Shown: in pieces, positions 7,986 through 16,546 of the stretch
How positions within the stretch are numbered: the first letter of the stretch is position 1
Layout of the letters: every line of letters starts with the position of its first letter
DNA from: Eubacteriaceae bacterium
GTDB lineage: Bacteria > Bacillota > Clostridia > Eubacteriales > Eubacteriaceae
NCBI GenBank assembly: GCA_017405085.1
Contig: JAFRBB010000051.1
Location: 1-64,000 of the forward strand
Length of the DNA stretch: 64,000 nt
Direction: 5' to 3'
The notes under the pieces: model-generated
What the model saw: the letters and a program-made list of their open reading frames with translations, nothing else
Told to the model about the DNA's origin: nothing
Database searches by the model: none
Program-made: the position numbers and the translations under genes

Positions 7986-9833
7986 TTAGAATCGCGATTT
8001 GACGGGCATGTCGTTAAAAAACACTTCATACCACAATAAAAATGTATAGACCGACCACAGTTTGAGGTATCCGTTAAATCGGCCCTGCCGGTAGGCGTCT
8101 AGCATGCTGTCGAGAGCTTTGGTATCAAAGAGCGTCTCGCCGATGTCCGAATGATACATGGCTTTGATTTGACTGGCGTAACGCTCTTCTTTCATCCAGA
8201 ATTTGAGGGGCACGGGAAAGCCGAGTTTTTTCTTTTGGGCCGTCACCTCCGGCAGATGACGGGCCGCCGCGGCGCGAAGGGCAATTTTTGTGCGGCGGTC
8301 CTTGACGCGCATTGCTTCAGGCAGGCGTTTTGCCGTCTGATACAACGTTTTGTCGAGGAAGGGCACGCGCACCTCCAGGGAATTGGCCATGCTCATCTTG
8401 TCGCCTTTTAAGAGAATATCCGAAGCCAGCCACATGTGCATGTCAATGTATTGCATTTTGATAATGTCGTTTTCGCTGGCGACATCGGCATAAAAAGGCG
8501 CGACCAGATCGACCCGGTCCGGGGCGCCTGTTTTGACCCGCAGCAGACGCTTGCGTTCTTTTTCGTCAAACCCCGAGTTGGGATTGCCGGCAAACCAGTC
8601 TTCCACCGTGCCGCGATGACGAATGATAAACTCGCGGCCTTTAAAATGCGGCAGCGCACCCGCCAGCCCGGCTGCGCCTTCGCGAAGCGGTCTTGGAATT
8701 TTGCGGTAGCCCGCCCCGCGCTGGGTCTCCTCATAGGTGTTGTAGCCGCCGAAAATTTCATCCGCACCTTCTCCCGACAGGCAGACTTTGACATCTTTTG
8801 AAGCCTCTTTGGCCACAAAATAGAGCGCGATGCAAGCCGGATCTCCCAGTGGCTCGTCCAAATGATAAATAAGTTTGGGAAGCACATCCCAATATTCTTC
8901 TTCGGTGATGATTTTGCCGCGGTTTTTCAGACCGACGGCATCGGCGCAGGCTTTGGCATAACCGAGCTCGTCATACTGATCCCCTTTGAAACCCACGGTA
9001 TAGGTTTTGTCCACCCGGGCCTGAGCCGCGATATAGCTGGAATCAATGCCGCTGGAGAGAAACGATCCCACCTCCACGTCGGCAATTTTGTGAGCTTCCA
9101 CCGATTCGGCAAAAGCCGCTTCGATGTCATCCGCCCAGTTCTCAAGACTTTTGGTGTCGTCCACATCAAAATCGGGCTTCCAATAGCAGGCCGTTTGCAA
9201 CCTGCCCGCCTCATAGAGAAAGAAATGGGCGGGCTTTAGCTTATACACGTTTTTCATCAGCGTATCTGCCAGAGGTGAATATTGAAAGGACAAATAATTT
9301 TCCAGGGTGTCGGTGTTGAGCTCCCGTTTAAAATCGGGATGAGCCAAAAATGCTTTCATCTCCGACGCGTACATGAGCGCGCCGTTCATCTCGGCGTAAT
9401 ACAGCGGTTTGATGCCGAAATAATCCCGGGCGCCGAAAAGCCGCTTTCTTTTTTTGTCCCAAATCACAAAGGCGAACATGCCGCGAAGCTTTTCCGGCAG
9501 CGCCGTGCCGTATTCCTCATAACCGTGAACGAGCACCTCCGAGTCGGAGCGGGTTTTAAACACATGTCCTTTGGCAATCAAAGTTTCTCTGAGTTCACGA
9601 TAATTGTAAATCTCACCGTTAAACGTTAAAACCATGCTTCCGTCTTCGTTATATATGGGCTGATCCCCTCCGGCAAGGTCGATAATGCTCAAGCGGCGAA
9701 ACCCCATGGCAATATCTTCATCAATATAACTCCCTTCGGAATCTGGACCGCGATGACGAATCCGCTCCTTCATCTCATCCAGCACTTTTTCTTTTCTTTC
9801 AATATGCCCCGTAAAGCCGACGATTCCGCACAT
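7986..9833 (-). CDS. asnB: Glutamine-hydrolysing asparagine synthetase
   Basis: 615 aa. Starting at MCGIVGF leaves Cys2 as the N-terminal glutaminase nucleophile after Met removal; CAGGGAGG sits seven bases upstream. The class II amidotransferase domain (RHRGPDSEG, FNGEIYNYREL, SDSEVLVHGYEE) covers about residues 1-210. The synthetase domain follows, with the PP-loop-like SFLSSGIDSSYIA motif, CLSGEGADEIFGGY, and KGDKMSMANSLEVRVPFLD. It converts aspartate to asparagine using glutamine and ATP. An in-frame upstream extension lacks any Cys2 logic and was rejected. Confidence 0.96.
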   Translation of the reverse strand: MCGIVGFTGHIERKEKVLDEMKERIRHRGPDSEGSYIDEDIAMGFRRLSIIDLAGGDQPIYNEDGSMVLTFNGEIYNYRELRETLIAKGHVFKTRSDSEVLVHGYEEYGTALPEKLRGMFAFVIWDKKRKRLFGARDYFGIKPLYYAEMNGALMYASEMKAFLAHPDFKRELNTDTLENYLSFQYSPLADTLMKNVYKLKPAHFFLYEAGRLQTACYWKPDFDVDDTKSLENWADDIEAAFAESVEAHKIADVEVGSFLSSGIDSSYIAAQARVDKTYTVGFKGDQYDELGYAKACADAVGLKNRGKIITEEEYWDVLPKLIYHLDEPLGDPACIALYFVAKEASKDVKVCLSGEGADEIFGGYNTYEETQRGAGYRKIPRPLREGAAGLAGALPHFKGREFIIRHRGTVEDWFAGNPNSGFDEKERKRLLRVKTGAPDRVDLVAPFYADVASENDIIKMQYIDMHMWLASDILLKGDKMSMANSLEVRVPFLDKTLYQTAKRLPEAMRVKDRRTKIALRAAAARHLPEVTAQKKKLGFPVPLKFWMKEERYASQIKAMYHSDIGETLFDTKALDSMLDAYRQGRFNGYLKLWSVYTFLLWYEVFFNDMPVKSRF

Positions 9834-10095
9834 AAAAACCTCCCTGTCATCCGCGATTCGGATGAACAATCCCGCGTTTTCATCCAACTGTGTTGCCAAA
9901 ACGCGCTCTTATCTTCCATGAATTGGTTTATGCCAAATAAATGTTATAGGCCAAACAGCTATCCCTTGAGCGCTAGCCCGATAGCCCTTTGACCGATTCA
10001 CGCATCCGGAAAGCCATAGATGACAGTCAAAAGCACGCCATCCATGGGTTTCCGGAATTTAATTGCCGATATTGAATATTTTCAATAATGAGTAA
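9834..10095 (-). other. Long structured 5' leader of asnB
   Basis: About 255 nt between the predicted start site and the asnB ATG, without a good ORF. It contains an extended hairpin at 10006-10055 (CCGGAAA/TTTCCGG, then CCAT/ATGG and GATG/CATC after single mismatches) and a second stem GCTATC/GATAGC at 9958-9985. No T-box consensus (AGGGTGGNACCGCG) and no clear terminator were found. It may be a cis-regulatory RNA. Confidence 0.4.
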
Positions 10096-10124
10096 ATTAT
10101 AGTATAGCAGGGGCTATTTGACCA
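10096..10124 (-). promoter_or_regulatory. Promoter of asnB
   Basis: TGGTCA (10119-10124), 17-bp spacer, TATAAT (10096-10101) on the minus strand. The -35 matches consensus at four of six positions. Confidence 0.5.
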
Positions 10125-10176
10125 TAGGTTATCGTGTGCTTTATCAAAAACAATCCGGCAAAACGCCAATGCAAAA

Positions 10177-10205
10177 TTCACAAGGCGTGAAAAACATGCT
10201 ATAAT
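10177..10205 (+). promoter_or_regulatory. Promoter of mscL
   Basis: TTCACA (10177-10182), 17-bp spacer, TATAAT (10200-10205), with a TG extension before the -10. Confidence 0.75.
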
Positions 10206-10244
10206 GAAAGCAACACATTGCAAATCATTTTACAGGAGGAAACC

Positions 10245-10673
10245 ATGAAAGAGTTTTTCAAGGACTTTAAAGATTTTATCGCCAAGGGCGATGTCATGTC
10301 GATGGCCGTCGGGATCATTGTCGGTTCCGCCTTCACCGCCATTGTCACCGCATTGGTGGATAACATTATCACTCCGATTTTAGGGATCATTTTAGGCGGT
10401 TTGAATTTTTCCGAGCTCGCCATTACCGTCGGCAACGCTCATATTCAATACGGGGCTTTTATTCAGGCCGTCATCAACTTCCTGATTGTCGCCTTCGTCC
10501 TGTTCTGCGCCATGCGCGGCTTAAACCGCCTCAAAAATATGGCCCTCAAAGAAAAGAAAGAGGAAGAAGACAAATCCGAGGAACTTTCAAAAGAAGCTAA
10601 ACTTTTGACAGAAATCAACGAGACCCTCAAAAAATCGGTCATTCTTCCCAAGATCAACAACAACGGGCAATAA
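10245..10673 (+). CDS. mscL: Large-conductance mechanosensitive channel MscL
   Basis: 142 aa. The short amphipathic N terminus (KEFFKDFKDFIAKGDVMSMAVG) is the typical MscL start. TM1 (GIIVGSAFTAIVTALVDNIITP) lines the pore, a short periplasmic loop follows, then TM2 (FIQAVINFLIVAFVLFCAM) and a charged cytoplasmic helix rich in Lys/Glu. The channel opens under membrane tension to release solutes on osmotic down-shock. AGGAGG lies five bases before the ATG, and the gene has its own promoter and terminator. Confidence 0.96.
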   Translation: MKEFFKDFKDFIAKGDVMSMAVGIIVGSAFTAIVTALVDNIITPILGIILGGLNFSELAITVGNAHIQYGAFIQAVINFLIVAFVLFCAMRGLNRLKNMALKEKKEEEDKSEELSKEAKLLTEINETLKKSVILPKINNNGQ

Positions 10674-10691
10674 TCACATCCATAAAAACTG

Positions 10692-10720
10692 AGCCGGCCG
10701 CGTGTGCAGCCGGCTTTTTT
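10692..10720 (+). terminator. Terminator of mscL
   Basis: Seven-bp stem AGCCGGC / GCCGGCT with a 10-nt loop followed by TTTTT. Confidence 0.85.
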
Positions 10721-10755
10721 AATGTGAGGTGTGAATTGATGAAAAACGGTTTGAT

Positions 10756-11043
10756 TTAAAACCGGTTTCTGTATAAGGGTGTCCGGGTCCGAGTGCTTTT
10801 CAGACGATTCTCTTCGGTGAGATAACGGTAGACCGTTGAAGTGGACACATTCATATCATCGGCGATTTGACGAAGGGTCATGCCCTCCTCGCGAAGTTTT
10901 TGCATCCGGGCAACTTCTTTTTCACCGACACTCGGTTTTCTGCCGAGCTTATCGTAAAGCTTGAGATTTTCACCGCGGAGGGTTTTCACTTCGCCTTCCA
11001 GCGCGGCAATTTTGGCTTTAAGGGCTTCGACTTCTTTGTTCAT
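10756..11043 (-). CDS. Small coiled-coil HTH DNA-binding protein
   Basis: 95 aa. The first ~35 residues form a heptad-like coiled coil (EVEALKAKIAALEGEVKTLRGENLKLYDKL). This is followed by GRKPS and a resolvase/Hin-type helix-turn-helix (MTLRQIADDMNVSTSTVYRYL) near residues 55-76. There is no catalytic recombinase domain, so this is a regulator-like DNA binder, probably a dimer. The start is the second of two near-adjacent ATGs, because AAGGAGG overlaps the first and is well spaced only from the second. A 19-bp palindrome covers its own predicted start site, which suggests autoregulation. Confidence 0.75.
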   Translation of the reverse strand: MNKEVEALKAKIAALEGEVKTLRGENLKLYDKLGRKPSVGEKEVARMQKLREEGMTLRQIADDMNVSTSTVYRYLTEENRLKSTRTRTPLYRNRF

Positions 11044-11139
11044 CGTCATCCTCCTTATTTTAGCGGCCTCTGCGTGTCCGCCGGGAATCCATTCAACCGT
11101 AAAACGAATCGACAAACATTCATGATGGATAAAAAGTTT

Positions 11140-11158
11140 GTTTCAAAACTTTTGAAAC
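11140..11158. promoter_or_regulatory. Palindromic operator at the HTH gene start site
   Basis: Perfect 9-1-9 palindrome (GTTTCAAAA and its complement) about 7-25 bases downstream of the predicted transcription start of the HTH gene. A bound dimer would block initiation or early elongation. Confidence 0.5.
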
Positions 11159-11171
11159 ATCTGATGTCATG

Positions 11172-11200
11172 ATTATAAAACCATCCCATGTCGATGGCAA
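11172..11200 (-). promoter_or_regulatory. Promoter of the HTH gene
   Basis: TTGCCA (11195-11200), 17-bp spacer, TATAAT (11172-11177) on the minus strand. Confidence 0.65.
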
Positions 11201-11425
11201 GCAAATTGTGATGCCTTTAAGCTGTTTTAATTCTCATATCGATTTTGTAACAAAAACTCACCATTTATATCAACATCAAAAGAGAAAGTACGCCGTAGAA
11301 AGCTTATATCAAAATCGGTAAATTCACTTTATCGAAAATATTTATTGCGGAATTTTTTTAATCCATTAAAAAATTTTGCGGATACTTGGCACAGACGTCT
11401 TAAGATAAATAAAGGTCTGACACAA
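11201..11425. other. AT-rich intergenic stretch
   Basis: No gene. Contains one AT-rich inverted repeat around 11355-11380 (AATTTTTTTAAT / ATTAAAAAATT) of unknown meaning. Confidence 0.5.
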
Positions 11426-11461
11426 TAAAAAAACAACACGCCGGTTATATTCGGCGTGTTG
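11426..11461 (-). terminator. Terminator of the 11516-12460 gene
   Basis: Perfect 10-bp stem CAACACGCCG / CGGCGTGTTG with an 8-nt loop, followed by seven T on the minus strand. Confidence 0.9.
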
Positions 11462-11515
11462 CCTCATTCTGTAACATTGCCGATTTAAACAATAAATTCG
11501 CTTCGCATCAACGAT

Positions 11516-12460
11516 TCATCGGAGAAACGTTTCGCGCAGCAATCGATAACGCAGCTCGGCAAAATAGGGCAATAACGCGCCTTTGCCGATGGAAGAATCC
11601 ATCAACGTTCCCATGCTGTGGCGCGCCCGGAACTGAAAAGCCATGCAGGCGAGCAGCGCGTCATAAGACATATGCCTAAGCCATCCCGGGGAACCCCGCC
11701 AGATGCTTTCTTCATCAATTTCGGCCTCAGCGAGAACCCGAGCGAAATCCGTGCTTGAAAGACCTGAGCGGTGGGCGTCGCGAAGAAAGACATTAAGCGC
11801 CGTTTCCATCTCGGGATAAGCGGGATTTTCCACCACAAAAGAATATGAGCGGCACCACTTCAACATGTCGTCATCATTTAAAACGCGGGATAAAAAACGC
11901 TCGGAACGTTCAATATAATCGAGCCAAAGGCGTTTGCGAACATCGGTCAAAACCGCGCCGAGAACATTTTCTCCTTCAAAATCATCGGGATCAATCCGCA
12001 GACTTCCCGCTGAATCCGCGAGTTTTCCAACATCTCCGATTCCGAAAAGCACATCTTCACCAGTGCAGATCAAAACGCGGTTTCGCGTGCTCATGAGTTT
12101 TCCCCCAAGTTCGCTGTCCTCTCGAAATAGCGCGAGATAGCCGTCGGTCATCACACGGGAAATAACGGCAGTCTCCCCCGTCTCTTCATAAGCGCTCAGA
12201 ATGACCATCGTCAAAGCTTCTCTGTTCATGCCCGCCATGACCCGCTCATACAATGAAACGTCATCCGACACCAATGCCAACCGCGCCGCCGTATAAGCCG
12301 CCACACTGACAAAACGCGTCACGCCGTCGGAAAAATACGTCTCCGCGAAGGGCCCAAAAGAGGGATCCTCCAAATCAAAGCCAAAAACCGGCGGCAACGC
12401 GCCTTCATGATATGTCGCGGCAATTTGTTCGTTGTAGGTTTTTTTTCGTTCAAAAGTCAT
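11516..12460 (-). CDS. Uncharacterised protein
   Basis: 314 aa, not recognised. It is a soluble, acidic, mostly helical sequence without signal peptide, membrane segment or catalytic motif. It is rich in aromatic and acidic residues (ATYHEGALPPVFGFDLEDPSFGP near the N terminus). The longer open frame upstream is only the antisense of folC, so the start was placed at MTFERKK. No Shine-Dalgarno is close to this ATG, but TATAAA sits six bases before it, so a leaderless start or a slightly different start is possible. It is divergent from folC and ends in a strong terminator, which supports it being a real gene. Confidence 0.6.
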   Translation of the reverse strand: MTFERKKTYNEQIAATYHEGALPPVFGFDLEDPSFGPFAETYFSDGVTRFVSVAAYTAARLALVSDDVSLYERVMAGMNREALTMVILSAYEETGETAVISRVMTDGYLALFREDSELGGKLMSTRNRVLICTGEDVLFGIGDVGKLADSAGSLRIDPDDFEGENVLGAVLTDVRKRLWLDYIERSERFLSRVLNDDDMLKWCRSYSFVVENPAYPEMETALNVFLRDAHRSGLSSTDFARVLAEAEIDEESIWRGSPGWLRHMSYDALLACMAFQFRARHSMGTLMDSSIGKGALLPYFAELRYRLLRETFLR

Positions 12461-12522
12461 CGTAATTTTATAAGGCTTTCGCCCGTCCTCCCTGATTTTC
12501 CCCGATTGACGGGTGAGAATGA

Positions 12523-12550
12523 TTGATTTATTTCCATCTTGGATTATAAT
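12523..12550 (+). promoter_or_regulatory. Promoter of folC
   Basis: TTGATT (12523-12528), 16-bp spacer, TATAAT (12545-12550). Confidence 0.6.
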
Positions 12551-12581
12551 ACAGAAAAGCAAATTTTTAAAGGAAGTTCCC

Positions 12582-14063
12582 ATGAACGCGAAAGAAGCCA
12601 AACAATATATCGAAGATAACGGTAAATGGGGCTCACGTCCGGGGCTGTCCCGCATTGACATGCTTTTGGATAGACTGGACAGACCCGACAAAGACCTTGA
12701 CATCATCCACGTCGCGGGCACCAACGGCAAGGGATCGGTGTGCATGATGTGTGAAGCGATTCTTAGAGCCGCGGGTTTTGTCACCGGGCTGTTTACATCA
12801 CCGGCCCTTTTGGATTTTTCCGAGCGCATCCGCATTGACGGCAAATCCATCGATGACAAACGCCTCGCCCAATCCGTCGAAATCGTCAAAACCCAATGCG
12901 ATCAAATGGTCAAAGACGGCTATGAACACCCGACAGGATTTGAAATCGAAACCGCCGTTGCCCTCATCGCTTTTCAAAACGCCGACGCTGATATCGTCAT
13001 TTTGGAAACGGGTATGGGCGGTCGGATGGACGCGACCAACGCCGTCAAAAATCCCGTTGCCTGCGTGATCACCCACATTGCCCTTGACCACACCGAATGG
13101 CTCGGTTCCACCGTGGCCGAAATCGCGGCGGAAAAGGCGGCCATCATCAAACCCGGTGCCATCGCAGTCACCGCAAAACAAGATCCCTCTGCTTTTTCGG
13201 TCATCCGAAAAAAAGCAGCCGAGGTGGGCGCCCCCCTTTATTCGGGATGCGATAATGCCCTCATATGTCTGAATGACAGCCTTGAGGGTCAGCGATTATG
13301 TTTGACTTCCCCAAAGAACAAAACCGGGCAAAATCATCTGCGCTTAACCGGACAAAAAGACACTCCCTCACAGCACCGGAACGAAAACAATCTCGAAACA
13401 CAAGCTTTCACCCTGTCGCTTTTAGGCGCCCATCAACGGGATAACGCTTCCTGTGTCCTCGCGTTAATTGACGGTTTAAATCAAAAAGGCTACGATATTT
13501 CGCAGACTGCTGTCGCAAAAGGTATGACATCCGTATCATTTCCCGCCCGTTTTGAAATCATCCAAAAAAAACCGCCGATACTCATTGACGGCGCCCATAA
13601 TCCCGACGGCGCGAAGGCCTTCGCGAATAATATCAAGCATTATTTTAAAACCATGCCCATTCATCTCTATATCGGCATGCTCGGAGACAAAGACGTCGAC
13701 AGCGTCCTGATGACATTACTTCCGATTGCCGACACAGTCACGGTGCTTACCCCGCTCAATGATCGAGCGATGTCTGCTGAGACCCTCGCGGACAAAATCA
13801 AAAGCTTACGTGATGTGCATGTAACCATCGCGCGGTCGGTCGATGAAGCGGTGGAACATATCAACGATGACGGATGTCTGCACGCCTTCACCGGCTCCCT
13901 TTATTTAATCGGTCACGTGAGAAACGCCGTATTAACTCTCCGAAAATCGAAAGAGCAGAGACAAAGTCACGACTGCCACTACCGCGATACCGATGCCGGA
14001 GACGATAAACCAGCTGTTGATGCCCATCATATCCGCAAGGGGACCGCCGAAAGCGAGGCCTAG
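12582..14063 (+). CDS. folC: Folylpolyglutamate / dihydrofolate synthase FolC
   Basis: 493 aa Mur-ligase-fold enzyme that adds glutamate to folates (and, in bifunctional forms, to dihydropteroate). Motifs: IIHVAGTNGKGSVCMM P-loop, FTSPALLDFSERIRIDGK, ETGMGGRMDATN, HIALDHTEWLG and the C-terminal DGAHNPDGAKAF. AAAGGAAG precedes the ATG. The reading frame runs about 40 residues past the usual family end (after HVRNAVLTLRK) into sequence that is the antisense of the convergent MFS gene, giving a 132-bp 3' overlap. That tail is low-similarity, charged sequence and probably adventitious. Confidence 0.92.
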   Translation: MNAKEAKQYIEDNGKWGSRPGLSRIDMLLDRLDRPDKDLDIIHVAGTNGKGSVCMMCEAILRAAGFVTGLFTSPALLDFSERIRIDGKSIDDKRLAQSVEIVKTQCDQMVKDGYEHPTGFEIETAVALIAFQNADADIVILETGMGGRMDATNAVKNPVACVITHIALDHTEWLGSTVAEIAAEKAAIIKPGAIAVTAKQDPSAFSVIRKKAAEVGAPLYSGCDNALICLNDSLEGQRLCLTSPKNKTGQNHLRLTGQKDTPSQHRNENNLETQAFTLSLLGAHQRDNASCVLALIDGLNQKGYDISQTAVAKGMTSVSFPARFEIIQKKPPILIDGAHNPDGAKAFANNIKHYFKTMPIHLYIGMLGDKDVDSVLMTLLPIADTVTVLTPLNDRAMSAETLADKIKSLRDVHVTIARSVDEAVEHINDDGCLHAFTGSLYLIGHVRNAVLTLRKSKEQRQSHDCHYRDTDAGDDKPAVDAHHIRKGTAESEA

Positions 14064-15158
14064 CGGAATGGTCACCGAGTTAATCGCCATCAACGTGGAA
14101 AAGGCGCGGCCGAGCTTATCTTCGGGAACGGTCTCTTGAATATAGGCGTTAAACGGAAGGGCATAAACATTACCGAAAAGCCCGATACACAAAGAACAAA
14201 TCGTAAAGCCGATCCAACCGGCAAAAGTCGCGGGCATCGCTCCTGAAAGAAAACATACAATCCCCATGCCGAGGTATCCCGCCGCCGAAAGCCTGAGCTT
14301 GTGCTTGACGTCAAACCCCGTGGAAAACACCGCCGCGGAAATAATCACGCCGGCGGACATGATGCTCTGAGACACACTGCCGTAAAAGGCCGGAAGTTTA
14401 AAATAAGTTCCGGTCATTAACGGAAAAAACGTGTCAAGGGGTGTATAAAGCAGATTGCAAAGAAACACACAAATCACATAGCCGAGCAAAAGCTTGTTGG
14501 ACAAAAATACATTAAACCCTTCTTTGATTTCGGACAAAACAAAGGATTTTGCTTTGGTTTCGCTCTTCTTTTCGGGAATTTTGACCTGCCATAAGATAAT
14601 GCCGGCAATGATCGCGATGACAAGATCAAAGGGCAAAACATATTCAATCGGTATAAAAGCATAAAGGGAACCGCCAATCATGGGACCCAAAATATAGGAC
14701 GCCGAGCGAACAGTTTGAAGAATGCCCCCGGCCTGCATCAAATTTTCCTTTGGCACAAGACTTGGAATCAAGGCGGAAATCGCCGGCTGTTGAAAGGTGT
14801 TGCCCACGGCTCTGGCGAAGAGTACCACCAATATCATATAAATCGACGGATCCCAAAAAGCCGAAAGCAACGCGTAGCCCATCGTCACCAGACCCACGGC
14901 AATGTCCGCGGCAATCGTGATGATTTTTTTATTATAACGATCGGCGGCGATACCCGCTATAGGAGACAAAAGCACCATCGGTAAAAACGCGGCCAACCCC
15001 GACAAGGAAAGCACCTTTGCCGATCCGGTATCTGCCGAAAGCTGCCAAATTATCATAAATTGGATGGCAGCACTGGTGATCAATGAAAGGCCCTGACTCA
15101 AAGCAACGGCATAAAATCGTCTTCGCCATGCGGGGTTATTATCTTTTTTTTCTGTCAT
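13932..15158 (-). CDS. MFS efflux transporter (macrolide/siderophore exporter type)
   Basis: 408 aa with about 12 membrane segments. The loop after TM2 carries the MFS motif A variant GIAADRYNKKIITI. The N terminus (FYAVALSQGLSLITSAAIQFMIIWQL) and RAVGNTFQQPAISALIPSLVP resemble the MFS_3 group that includes Mef macrolide pumps and EntS-like exporters. The substrate cannot be read. The start at MTEKKDN follows AAAAGGAG. It is separated from the upstream membrane-protein gene by a terminator. Its last 132 bp overlap the 3' end of folC on the opposite strand. Confidence 0.85.
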   Translation of the reverse strand: MTEKKDNNPAWRRRFYAVALSQGLSLITSAAIQFMIIWQLSADTGSAKVLSLSGLAAFLPMVLLSPIAGIAADRYNKKIITIAADIAVGLVTMGYALLSAFWDPSIYMILVVLFARAVGNTFQQPAISALIPSLVPKENLMQAGGILQTVRSASYILGPMIGGSLYAFIPIEYVLPFDLVIAIIAGIILWQVKIPEKKSETKAKSFVLSEIKEGFNVFLSNKLLLGYVICVFLCNLLYTPLDTFFPLMTGTYFKLPAFYGSVSQSIMSAGVIISAAVFSTGFDVKHKLRLSAAGYLGMGIVCFLSGAMPATFAGWIGFTICSLCIGLFGNVYALPFNAYIQETVPEDKLGRAFSTLMAINSVTIPLGLAFGGPLADMMGINSWFIVSGIGIAVVAVVTLSLLFRFSES

Positions 15159-15200
15159 TTTTAAGGCACTCCTTTTCCGCGTCAAATCCCAGGAAAAAAC

Positions 15201-15224
15201 AAAAATCGGCATACGCCGATTTTT
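15201..15224. terminator. Terminator of the ECF operon
   Basis: Perfect 10-bp stem AAAAATCGGC / GCCGATTTTT with a 4-nt loop. The minus-strand side continues into GTTTTTT. It closes the operon that runs from 22329 down to 15242. Confidence 0.8.
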
Positions 15225-15241
15225 AAATCTTTGAGAGAATA

Positions 15242-16510
15242 TCAGTGATCACCAATCTCCGGCGTCTCATGACCGGGGTCATCGGACGGTGCTTCAACCG
15301 GCTGACCATCTTTCTGATCGTCGGCTTTACTTGAGGTTTCCTCACGAAGACGATTGGTTTGTTCTTCTTTTTTTCTGTTGGCTTTGTCGCTTTTTTTCCG
15401 AGAACGGGTTAATCCAAGACGGTCTTTTTCCTGAACCTTAACGATAAACCAGATGATGGCGTCAATGAACATCACAATTGTGATAGCGATGAAAAAGACG
15501 CGGGTAATCATCAGCGGAGTTACGGCGCTCACCGCGTCGTAAATAATCCCGATAGCATCGCCATAGGACAGCACGAAGGGATAAAACGAGCAAATCACGG
15601 CGGCCGCCACAACGATAATGGATGGAAGCATCAGGAAAAACCATCCCTTAGGCATCAAGCTTTTTAAGAGCATGCTGTGCACAAAAGCCAGCATCGCCAC
15701 ACTCCAAATCCCAACGATGACATACATATAAAAAATATTGTCAACATATTGATTAAAGGCCAAAAGGATAACGCCGATCGCGCCGCTTACCAAAATAGGG
15801 AAAATGGTAAATCCCCAATAGGGCAGTCGGTTGACGTTGATCAGAACGTGAAGCAGAGCAATCACGGCCAAGGCCCCGAAATAAACACCGAGATACGGCG
15901 ATAAATTGAGGTAAAGCCGCTCAATGGTAATAAAGGTCAATCCCGTTGCTCCGCCCGAAAGCACAAACATCAAGGCGACGAGAAGCCAACCGCGCACATA
16001 ATAATAGGGTTTATGTTTACGGATTTTTTCTTTTTTGAAAAGCATCGGCTCATCGGGTTTTTCCGTCGACGGAACCGCCGAAAGCACCGCGGTCACTCGC
16101 TCGATTTCTTCGTCTCGGATGACTTCGCTTTGTTGATTTTCATCTTGCTTTTCATCGGTTTTCAAGGGAACTTCTTCAACTGCGGCATCGGTTTTCTCCG
16201 GGGAAATGTCTTTGGCAGTCCCTTCGATTTTCTCCGGATATACAGCGTCATCCGTCCGCTCATCCGCAACCGATTCTTCTTTGAGAGCCTCGACTTCATC
16301 CGATATGTTGTCGATATGTTCTGTCTCTGTGATGATTTCGCTTTGAATATCACCGGAAGATTCTTCCGAATTTGGGGGCGAAGCCACAACAGATGACGCA
16401 TCATTTTCCTCATGATGCGGCGATTTAGCATGTTGATTGAGTTGGCTTTTTTTCTTATATGATTGAGAACGCCTTTGACTCTTTTTTGAACTGGATTTCT
16501 TTTTCTTCAT
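15242..16510 (-). CDS. Polytopic membrane protein with long charged tails (last gene of ECF operon)
   Basis: 422 aa, not recognised. Residues 1-170 are hydrophilic: a very basic Lys/Ser start, then a long acidic Glu/Asp/Thr-rich stretch. About six membrane segments follow in residues 175-360 (from GWLLVALMFVLSGGATGLTF to VFFIAITIVMFIDAIIWFIV), and a charged Lys/Arg/Glu C-terminal tail. The flanking charges suggest both tails are cytoplasmic. GGAG precedes the ATG. It starts 36 bp after the first S component and ends at the operon terminator, so it is probably co-transcribed with the transporter, but no function is assigned. Confidence 0.75.
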   Translation of the reverse strand: MKKKKSSSKKSQRRSQSYKKKSQLNQHAKSPHHEENDASSVVASPPNSEESSGDIQSEIITETEHIDNISDEVEALKEESVADERTDDAVYPEKIEGTAKDISPEKTDAAVEEVPLKTDEKQDENQQSEVIRDEEIERVTAVLSAVPSTEKPDEPMLFKKEKIRKHKPYYYVRGWLLVALMFVLSGGATGLTFITIERLYLNLSPYLGVYFGALAVIALLHVLINVNRLPYWGFTIFPILVSGAIGVILLAFNQYVDNIFYMYVIVGIWSVAMLAFVHSMLLKSLMPKGWFFLMLPSIIVVAAAVICSFYPFVLSYGDAIGIIYDAVSAVTPLMITRVFFIAITIVMFIDAIIWFIVKVQEKDRLGLTRSRKKSDKANRKKEEQTNRLREETSSKADDQKDGQPVEAPSDDPGHETPEIGDH

Positions 16511-16546
16511 AATTTCTCCGTTGTTTGCCTGATATTTGCCGTTTAA

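Noticed and set aside
9834-10095. T-box leader of asnB
   Set aside because: No AGGGTGGNACCGCG box and no terminator/antiterminator pair found.
12461-12889. N-terminal extension of the 11516-12460 gene to 457 aa
   Set aside because: The added part is the reverse complement of folC coding sequence and crosses the folC promoter.
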